From positions 1 to 5,210 of the forward strand of contig CAISSD010000114.1 in NCBI GenBank assembly GCA_903887975.1: a stretch of DNA of 5,210 bases, written 5' to 3'. The DNA is from an uncultured Legionellaceae bacterium (GTDB lineage Bacteria > Pseudomonadota > Gammaproteobacteria > Legionellales > Legionellaceae). Shown here piece by piece: positions 1 through 4,503 of this stretch. Positions within the stretch are counted from its first letter, which is position 1. The number at the start of each line of letters is the position of its first letter. Position numbers and translations under genes: made by a program. The notes under the pieces are model-generated. The model worked only from the letters and a program-made list of their open reading frames with translations. It ran no database searches and was not told where the DNA came from.

Positions 1-519
1 CCCAGACATCAAAGGCTTAAATTTTTTTATCCAAAGTGCTTCATTCATTAAACCCGTATGACGATAGCGAATCACACCCTTTTCATCCACCAAAAATGTT
101 TCTGGTGTGCCATAAACCCCAAGCTCAATCGCCCAAAGGCCTGACGCATCATCCAGTGTTTCTTGATAAGGATTGCCCCAACGCTTCAACCATTTTAGGG
201 CCGCCTTTACATCGTCTTTGTAAGTTAATCCATAAATTCGAATGCCTTGATTGGCCAATTGCATCATGAATGCTTGGTCTTCAATACACGCATCACACCA
301 ACTGGCCCAAACATGTAATAAATAAGGCTGACCTTTCCATGCATCCGAAGTCGTTTGATGATCCTCATGGCCTAAAATAGGCAACACAACACCAGGCACA
401 GGTTGCCCAATCCGTGTGGACGGCAATTTTTGTGGATCCAACATCAAACCATAACCCAAAAAAAGCACCAAAATTATAAAAAGCATCAAAGGTACATAGC
501 GCCACGATAATAAATTCAT
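1..519 (-). CDS. ccmG: CcmG/DsbE, periplasmic thiol:disulfide interchange protein of cytochrome c maturation (3' end cut by window edge)
   Basis: A membrane-anchored, periplasm-facing thioredoxin-fold protein that reduces the heme-binding CXXCH cysteines of apocytochrome c so that heme can be ligated. The 173 codons seen begin at ATG 519-517, only 6 bases after the ccmF stop, and run open to base 1; E. coli CcmG is about 185 residues, so only about ten residues should be missing. Residues 9-26 form a hydrophobic N-terminal anchor. The redox motif is WASWCDAC, with cysteines at residues 75 and 78, followed by IEDQ. Further family hallmarks are GLTYKDD, a GNPY segment and GVYGTPETFLVD with the cis-proline at residue 139. 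The oddity is Asp-Ala between the cysteines, where family members usually have Pro-Thr or similar. The upstream Shine-Dalgarno is weak (GAGCGG inside the ccmF end), so translation probably depends on coupling to ccmF. The family call is secure; the effect of CDAC is not known. Confidence 0.93.
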   Translation of the reverse strand, partial: MNLLSWRYVPLMLFIILVLFLGYGLMLDPQKLPSTRIGQPVPGVVLPILGHEDHQTTSDAWKGQPYLLHVWASWCDACIEDQAFMMQLANQGIRIYGLTYKDDVKAALKWLKRWGNPYQETLDDASGLWAIELGVYGTPETFLVDEKGVIRYRHTGLMNEALWIKKFKPLMSG

Positions 520-525
520 CAAAAA

Positions 526-2421
526 TTACCGCTCATTTCGTCGATTAAAACACGCCAAAAAACCACCCAAAAACATCATGAGTCCTCCAGCCCAAATCCA
601 TCGCACCAACGGTTTATAATACAATCGTACCGACCAAGCATCGTCATCTAATGGTGAGCCCAACGCAATGTAAACATCACGAAACACCGATGCATCAACA
701 GCTGACTCGGTCATCACAAGACTTCCCACATCATAGATTCTTTTTTCAGGATAAATATTGATGCGATGGCGCCCATCTCCCACTGCAAAGCCAATCCGGG
801 TGCCATGATAATTACTGCCTTTTGTGGCCTCTTCTTGTAAATATCGAACGTCAAATCCAGCAAAATGCACCACACTCCCAGGGGACATTTTTTCATCAAG
901 ATGCAGACCATATCCGGTGGATACCGCAATACCCAGCATGCTCACCGCAACACCGCAATGGGCCACCACCATACCCAAAAAAGAAAAACCAATTTTTCCC
1001 ACGCGTTTGATTCGAACAATCAACAGACTCAATGTGCTGACAATCAACCATAAAGCCAAGGCAACAGCAACCCACACCGTTATCTGTAACAAAGAATCCA
1101 AAAAATAAAATACGCTACAAGACACAACAAAACACCCAACCAACATCAACGCCGTAAACCCTAATGTGTGCCATGAATTGCTTTTATACGACAAATGAAC
1201 ACCAAAGCCCATCACCACGACCATAGGCAGCATCAATGGCACAAAAACCGCATTAAAATAAGGAGCACCCACCGACAATTTTCCAAGGCCCAAGCCATCA
1301 ATTATCAAGGGGTACATGGTGCCCAGCAATACCGTCAACATGGCGACCACTAAAAAAATATTATTCAACAACAGCGCACTTTCTCGAGACAAAAAAACCC
1401 AAGATTGTTGATTGGCAAAACTTGAAGCGCGTTGCAAAAACAATAACAAAGACCCCCCTATGACGATGGTTAAAAATATCAAAATAAATAAACCACGCGT
1501 GGGATCCACTGCAAACGCATGCACCGAAGTCAAAACACCCGATCGCACCAAAAAAGTACCCACAAGACTTAAAGAAAAAACCATAATGGCCAACAATAAG
1601 GTCCATGCTTGAAATTGCTGACGTTTTGCAGTCACCATCAACGAATGAATCAATGCAGTTCCTGTAAGCCATGGCATAAACGATGCATTTTCTACCGGAT
1701 CCCAAAACCACCATCCACCCCAACCCAATTCACGATAAGCCCACCAACTGCCCAAAGTTATCCCAAGCGTTAAAAAACACCAAGCGGCCAAGGTCCAAGG
1801 ACGAGCCCATTGAATTGCATCCACTTGCTTCATCCAAAGTCCGGCAATGGCAAAAGCAAAAGCAACTGAAAACCCCACATACCCCATGTATAAAATGGGT
1901 GGATGAAACAAAAAACCAACATCTTGCAATAAAGGATTTAAATCACGGCCTGATGTACTCAATGCTGTAAATTGTCGCAAAAAAGGATTGGAGGTTGCCA
2001 ATAAAAAAAGCATAAAGCCAAAACTCAACAAACCCAACACCACCATAACGCGTACACGAAATGCTGTGGCCAACGAATCACTAAACCGCACCACCAACAT
2101 CATCCAAACACTTAAAATAAGTACCCAAAGAAGCATGGAGCCTTCGTGCCCCCCCCATACCGCGCAACATTTATAAAACCAAGGCAATGCCAGGCTTGAA
2201 TTTTTAAGCACATAAGCAACCGTAAAATCATCGGTTAAAAAACAAAAACTCAAACACCCAAAAGCGAGCCCCACAAACAATAACTGCGCAAAAGTATACG
2301 TTTCAATAGATTTCATGGCGGTTGAATGATTGAGATACAGGCCAACGCTTGGGACGACCACCAAAAGCATTGAAAAACACCATGCCAAAATCAATGAAAA
2401 TAAACCCAGTTCTGCCATCAT
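526..2421 (-). CDS. ccmF: CcmF, cytochrome c heme lyase subunit
   Basis: A large polytopic inner-membrane protein of the WWD/heme-handling family. It takes heme from holo-CcmE and joins it to apocytochrome c thiols together with CcmH and its partners. The product has 631 residues (E. coli about 647), with roughly 15 hydrophobic segments. The signature WWFWDPVENAS lies at residues 237-247. The four histidines that serve as heme ligands in the family are present: H173 (LFHPP) and H301 (SVHAFA) in periplasmic loops, H259 (ALIHS) and H488 (VAHCG) in membrane segments. WGGHEGS (89-95), the C-terminal YPEKRIY block (557-563) and RDVYIALG (581-588) are also family-typical. There are two adjacent ATG codons; the first (2421) is chosen because AAGG at 2433-2436 lies 11 bases upstream of it, which is already long spacing. 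The gene starts 13 bases after ccmE stops and is followed 6 bases later by ccmG. A run of eight G lies in the WGGH codons. Confidence 0.98.
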   Translation of the reverse strand: MMAELGLFSLILAWCFSMLLVVVPSVGLYLNHSTAMKSIETYTFAQLLFVGLAFGCLSFCFLTDDFTVAYVLKNSSLALPWFYKCCAVWGGHEGSMLLWVLILSVWMMLVVRFSDSLATAFRVRVMVVLGLLSFGFMLFLLATSNPFLRQFTALSTSGRDLNPLLQDVGFLFHPPILYMGYVGFSVAFAFAIAGLWMKQVDAIQWARPWTLAAWCFLTLGITLGSWWAYRELGWGGWWFWDPVENASFMPWLTGTALIHSLMVTAKRQQFQAWTLLLAIMVFSLSLVGTFLVRSGVLTSVHAFAVDPTRGLFILIFLTIVIGGSLLLFLQRASSFANQQSWVFLSRESALLLNNIFLVVAMLTVLLGTMYPLIIDGLGLGKLSVGAPYFNAVFVPLMLPMVVVMGFGVHLSYKSNSWHTLGFTALMLVGCFVVSCSVFYFLDSLLQITVWVAVALALWLIVSTLSLLIVRIKRVGKIGFSFLGMVVAHCGVAVSMLGIAVSTGYGLHLDEKMSPGSVVHFAGFDVRYLQEEATKGSNYHGTRIGFAVGDGRHRINIYPEKRIYDVGSLVMTESAVDASVFRDVYIALGSPLDDDAWSVRLYYKPLVRWIWAGGLMMFLGGFLACFNRRNER

Positions 2422-2434
2422 GATTTTATGAACC

Positions 2435-2857
2435 TTAAGACGATGCTTTTAAATGCTTTAGCTCCGGTGGCATATAGCGCTCATCATGCTTCGCCAGAAC
2501 CAACGTTGCCACAAAATGCTTGGGATCTTGCAATGCGCCTTGTGCCACAATACCTTGCCCTTCACGAAATAAATCAGGCAGTATCCCACGGTAAGAAACC
2601 TCGATTTCATCTTCATTGTCATACAAAAAAAATCGTACCATAAGACCCGATTGTTCATGCACCACACTACCCTTTTTAACCAAACCACCAAGCCGAATCA
2701 CATGATTCATCGGTACCAATTGGGTTTTTAACTGACTTGGGGTATAAAACAAATTAATGTTTTGTCGCAAAGCATACAAAATACACGCCAAAGCCAAACC
2801 CAAAATAATCGCAACCACAATAATCATGGTTATTTTTTGCCGACGCTTGGTATTCAT
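2435..2857 (-). CDS. ccmE: CcmE, periplasmic heme chaperone
   Basis: A membrane-anchored periplasmic chaperone that binds heme covalently through a histidine after loading by CcmC/CcmD, then passes it to CcmF. The start at ATG 2857 gives 140 residues beginning MNTKRRQK, close to the usual CcmE N-terminus, and overlaps the ccmD stop as ATGA. An in-frame ATG at 2875 would add only six residues (MVSKII) and lies inside ccmD, so it was not used. A basic N-terminus precedes one membrane segment at about residues 9-29. The conserved YALRQNINLFYTPSQL segment and a beta-rich OB-fold domain follow. The heme-binding motif is AKHDERYMPPE, with the covalent histidine at H124 and the accompanying tyrosine at Y128 (the H130/Y134 pair of E. 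coli). No strong Shine-Dalgarno is seen at 2857, so translational coupling to ccmD is the likely mode. Length and motifs match the family, with no sign of damage. Confidence 0.97.
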   Translation of the reverse strand: MNTKRRQKITMIIVVAIILGLALACILYALRQNINLFYTPSQLKTQLVPMNHVIRLGGLVKKGSVVHEQSGLMVRFFLYDNEDEIEVSYRGILPDLFREGQGIVAQGALQDPKHFVATLVLAKHDERYMPPELKHLKASS

Positions 2858-3009
2858 GATGATTTTTGAAACCACCGTTGTAATTGACGACGTACTTTTT
2901 TACCATGTCGATGCACAAGAAACCATTCCATCATCAAACCAAAGACCACCAAACCATAAGAAGGCCAAACATACCAAGCATATCCACCCATCGATAAAGT
3001 CTCAATCAT
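2854..3009 (-). CDS. ccmD: CcmD, small membrane protein of the CcmC/CcmE heme-loading complex
   Basis: CcmD is a short single-span inner-membrane protein that stabilises the CcmC-CcmE complex and is needed for release of holo-CcmE from the CcmABC complex. From ATG 3009 it has 51 residues. The family motif SMGGYAWYVWPSYGL comes at residues 6-20, then one hydrophobic stretch, then a very basic tail (HRHGKKVRRQLQRW) as expected for the cytoplasmic side. An upstream in-frame start at 3060 would give 68 residues but would overlap ccmC by 55 bases and add 17 residues with no resemblance to known CcmD. The 3009 start has GGAG 8 bases upstream and overlaps the ccmC stop as ATGA. It likewise overlaps ccmE as ATGA at its own end. 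The identity rests on the MGGYAxYVW motif, size, basic tail and position between ccmC and ccmE. Confidence 0.93.
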   Translation of the reverse strand: MIETLSMGGYAWYVWPSYGLVVFGLMMEWFLVHRHGKKVRRQLQRWFQKSS

Positions 3010-3746
3010 AAACCCCGCTCCACCAATGCTTGAACCCAAAGCTGACGTCGACTCCGCCACAACAGCAGATGACGTTCTTTTTTAAGCCAAATGGCTGCAC
3101 AAAATAAACCAAATCCAACCAAGGTCACCAACAACGGATAAAGCATTAAGACATCAATTTTAGGTTTGGAAAAAACAGTAATGGTCGCACCTTGATGCAG
3201 GGTATTCCACCAATAGACTGAATAATGAATAATGGGCAAATCGGCTACACCCACCAGGGTTAATATGGCCACAAGTCTATCCGATGACGATTGATTTTCG
3301 TAAGCTCGGGCAAGCACCACAATAGAAACATACAAAAAAAACAAAATAAGCTCAGATGTTAAGCGAGCATCCCAAACCCACCAAGCACCCCACATGGGTT
3401 TTCCCCAAATGGCACCGGTTAATAAAGCCAGTAAACTCATAGAAGCACCAATTTCAGCACCAACACGAAGCATGATGCCCGCCATTTTGATGCGCCAAAC
3501 CAGCAAAAGCAATGCCAAAAACCCTAAATAAACATAGATCCCAATGGACAAAAAAGCACACGGGACATGAACATAAATAATCCGAAACGCATCACCTTGC
3601 TGATAATCACTGGGCGCAAAAAACAATCCCCACATCAAACCAAGGCCTATAAACAGCACCGACAAAGCCAAACACCAAGAAACCCAACGCGCACTTTGCT
3701 CATAGAAATAATAAGGCGAGGCAAGCTTATAGAGCAATTTCCACAT
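3006..3746 (-). CDS. ccmC: CcmC, heme transporter/lyase that loads CcmE
   Basis: An inner-membrane WWD-domain protein that presents heme at the periplasmic face and promotes its attachment to CcmE. The 246 residues match E. coli CcmC in length. The tryptophan-rich signature WGKPMWGAWWVWD is at residues 114-126. The two periplasmic heme-ligand histidines fall at exactly the E. coli numbers: H60 in YVHVPCAF and H184 in NTLHQG. About six membrane segments are evident. ATG 3746 is the chosen start because the N-terminus (MWKLLYKLASP) is family-typical and no alternative lies upstream in the intergenic stretch. There is no recognisable Shine-Dalgarno; the leader just before the ATG is AT-rich. It is the first gene of the operon visible here, divergent from vapBC, and ccmA/ccmB are not next to it as they are in many gammaproteobacteria. 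The 3' end overlaps the ccmD start as ATGA. Confidence 0.98.
   Translation of the reverse strand: MWKLLYKLASPYYFYEQSARWVSWCLALSVLFIGLGLMWGLFFAPSDYQQGDAFRIIYVHVPCAFLSIGIYVYLGFLALLLLVWRIKMAGIMLRVGAEIGASMSLLALLTGAIWGKPMWGAWWVWDARLTSELILFFLYVSIVVLARAYENQSSSDRLVAILTLVGVADLPIIHYSVYWWNTLHQGATITVFSKPKIDVLMLYPLLVTLVGFGLFCAAIWLKKERHLLLWRSRRQLWVQALVERGL
3018..3021 (-). promoter_or_regulatory. Ribosome binding site deciding the ccmD start
   Basis: On the minus strand the sequence GGTGGAGCGGGGTTT directly precedes ATG 3009. GGAG is spaced 8 bases from the start, which is near optimal. This supports the short 51-residue CcmD over the longer reading from 3060. Confidence 0.7.
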
Positions 3747-3780
3747 AAAAGTATATTTTTAAAACAAAAAACTTGGCGCT

Positions 3781-3809
3781 ATCTTAACATAGAGGCGTGA
3801 TGCATTCAA
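3781..3809 (-). promoter_or_regulatory. Putative sigma-70 promoter of the ccmCDEFG operon
   Basis: Read on the minus strand, TTGAAT (3809-3804) is followed after 17 bases by TAAGAT (3786-3781). Each hexamer matches consensus at four of six positions and the spacing is ideal. Transcription would start near 3774, leaving a leader of about 28 bases before the ccmC ATG at 3746. The -35 box overlaps the left arm of the palindrome at 3806-3823. An alternative -10-like TATACT at 3755-3750 was discounted because it has no -35 partner and would start transcription inside ccmC. Confidence 0.5.
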
Positions 3810-3823
3810 TTTTAGAAAATTGA
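3806..3823. promoter_or_regulatory. 18-bp palindrome between divergent promoters, candidate VapB/VapBC operator
   Basis: TCAATTTTAGAAAATTGA is an 8+2+8 inverted repeat, perfect apart from the central AG. Its right end overlaps the vapBC -35 box (3820-3825) and its left end overlaps the ccm -35 box (3804-3809); the TTGA of each -35 is one palindrome arm. Toxin-antitoxin operons of this type are usually autorepressed by the antitoxin or the complex binding inverted repeats at the promoter, so this is the natural operator candidate. The TCATCA direct repeats at 3835-3840 and 3849-3854, flanking the -10, are a second but weaker candidate. Low-complexity AT sequence can yield such symmetry by chance, and the two similar -35 boxes alone account for four bases of each arm. 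Confidence 0.5.
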
Positions 3824-3849
3824 CAAAATAAAATTCATCAGCCTATAAT
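3820..3849 (+). promoter_or_regulatory. Strong sigma-70 promoter for vapBC
   Basis: A perfect TTGACA (3820-3825) and a perfect TATAAT (3844-3849) are separated by 18 bases. This is the best promoter match in the window and sits correctly upstream of the antitoxin gene. Transcription is expected to begin around 3855-3857, giving roughly 28 bases before the antitoxin ATG at 3884. The -35 box overlaps the palindrome at 3806-3823, as expected for an autorepressed toxin-antitoxin operon. Confidence 0.85.
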
Positions 3850-3857
3850 CATCAAAC

Positions 3858-3884
3858 ATGACTTATTTAAAAAAAATGACATAA
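3858..3884 (+). other. Possible eight-codon leader ORF overlapping the antitoxin start (TAATG)
   Basis: ATG at 3858 opens an ORF reading MTYLKKMT and ending in TAA at 3882-3884. The last base of that stop is the first base of the vapB ATG. The predicted transcription start is only one to three bases upstream of this ATG, so the mRNA would be nearly leaderless, and vapB itself lacks a Shine-Dalgarno. Termination-reinitiation could therefore feed ribosomes to vapB. An ORF this short arises easily by chance, and nothing in the peptide is recognisable. Confidence 0.2.
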
Positions 3885-4117
3885 TGGAATATAAAGTCCG
3901 ATTAAATCATAATGGCAGAATCGTAATCCCGGCACTTTGCCGAAAACAACTGCACTTTATACCTGGAGAAGAACTTATTCTTCGCGTAGAAGGAAATACG
4001 GTATCCATCATGAGTTTGGAACAATCCATTAAAAATGCACAATCCTTAGTTCAAAAGTACACGAACAAACAAAGTGTGTTAACAAAATTAAGTGAACTTC
4101 GTCGTGAGGATCCCTAA
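3884..4117 (+). CDS. vapB: AbrB/MazE-fold antitoxin of a VapBC-type toxin-antitoxin pair
   Basis: A 77-residue DNA-binding antitoxin. Residues 1-42 form a SpoVT/AbrB swapped-hairpin domain: the GRIVIP core (11-16), RKQL (20-23), PGEEL (27-31) and the closing strand GNTVSI (37-42). These domains dimerise and bind palindromic DNA. The remaining 35 residues are charged and end in SELRREDP, the type of C-terminal tail that wraps around and inhibits the partner PIN nuclease. It is followed by the toxin gene after three bases. A strong promoter and a palindrome lie just upstream, fitting autorepression. No Shine-Dalgarno is visible before the ATG; the preceding bases are A-rich. No other in-frame start is sensible, since the AbrB domain begins at residue 1. 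The gene symbol reflects family type; MazE-like or plain AbrB-family antitoxin would be equally fair names. Confidence 0.9.
   Translation: MEYKVRLNHNGRIVIPALCRKQLHFIPGEELILRVEGNTVSIMSLEQSIKNAQSLVQKYTNKQSVLTKLSELRREDP
4106..4110 (+). promoter_or_regulatory. Ribosome binding site for vapC inside the vapB end
   Basis: GAGGA lies in the last codons of vapB, 10 bases before the vapC ATG at 4121. It contrasts with the antitoxin gene, which lacks such a site, and suggests the toxin is translated from the same mRNA, possibly coupled to vapB termination three bases upstream. Confidence 0.65.
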
Positions 4118-4120
4118 AGT

Positions 4121-4501
4121 ATGTCTTATGTATTGGATGCTTCGGCAGTCTTGGTTTTGTTAAATCAGGAACCAGGGCACGTCTTTGTTAAAGAACACCT
4201 ATCTCAATCCATGATATCTGCAGTCAATTTTTCTGAAGTTATCACCGTGTTGGTTGGATATGGGATGCCACATATTGATGCAACCTCCGTGATTTTTGCA
4301 CTTAAATTAGAAATTATTCCATTTGATACAGAACAAGCTTCAAAAAGTGCCGCTTTACGCTTAGCAACCAAGCCGTTTGGATTATCATTAGGCGATCGCG
4401 CCTGTCTGTCGTTGGCAGAAATTAAAAAACTTCCAGTCATTACGGCTGATAAAATTTGGGCACGTCTTGAGCTACCCATTGACATTCTTCTGGCTCGGTA
4501 A
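4121..4501 (+). CDS. vapC: VapC-family PIN-domain ribonuclease toxin
   Basis: A 126-residue PIN-domain protein, the usual VapC length, that would act as a Mg2+-dependent endoribonuclease when free of its antitoxin. The four acidic residues of the PIN active site can be placed: D6 in YVLDASA, E39 in VNFSEV, D92 in SLGDRACL and D110 in VITADKIW. The motif spacing and the LSLGDRACLSLA block are typical of VapC-like PilT N-terminal nucleases. Characterised VapC toxins cut initiator tRNA or the sarcin-ricin loop of 23S rRNA; the target here cannot be read from sequence. It is cotranscribed with the antitoxin (three-base gap, own Shine-Dalgarno). The gene looks intact and is probably active. Its stop is two bases from the stop of the convergent SDR gene. 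Confidence 0.93.
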   Translation: MSYVLDASAVLVLLNQEPGHVFVKEHLSQSMISAVNFSEVITVLVGYGMPHIDATSVIFALKLEIIPFDTEQASKSAALRLATKPFGLSLGDRACLSLAEIKKLPVITADKIWARLELPIDILLAR

Positions 4502-4503
4502 AA

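Noticed and set aside
36..269. Plus-strand ORF opposite ccmG
   Set aside because: The minus strand encodes CcmG with its CXXC and cis-proline motifs. The plus-strand product is low-complexity and has no family resemblance.
824..1108. Plus-strand ORFs opposite ccmF
   Set aside because: Several overlapping readings occur here because the complement of the hydrophobic membrane-protein codons is poor in stops. None has a plausible start context or domain.
1361..1723. 120-codon minus-strand ORF within ccmF
   Set aside because: It is an out-of-frame reading of ccmF, whose own frame carries the WWFWDPVENAS signature and heme-ligand histidines across this stretch. The alternative product has no domain character.
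2854..3060. Longer CcmD starting at 3060
   Set aside because: It overlaps ccmC by 55 bases and adds 17 residues unlike CcmD. The start at 3009 has GGAG at 8 bases and an ATGA overlap.
3750..3755. TATACT on the minus strand as the ccm -10 box
   Set aside because: No acceptable -35 lies 16 to 18 bases upstream, and transcription would start inside the ccmC coding region.
3806..3823. The palindrome as a transcription terminator
   Set aside because: The stem is almost entirely A/T with only a two-base loop, and it sits upstream of both divergent genes, so it is better explained as an operator.
4204..4485. 93-codon ORF antisense to vapC
   Set aside because: It lies entirely opposite an intact PIN-domain gene with all four catalytic acids. 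No promoter, ribosome site or recognisable domain supports it.
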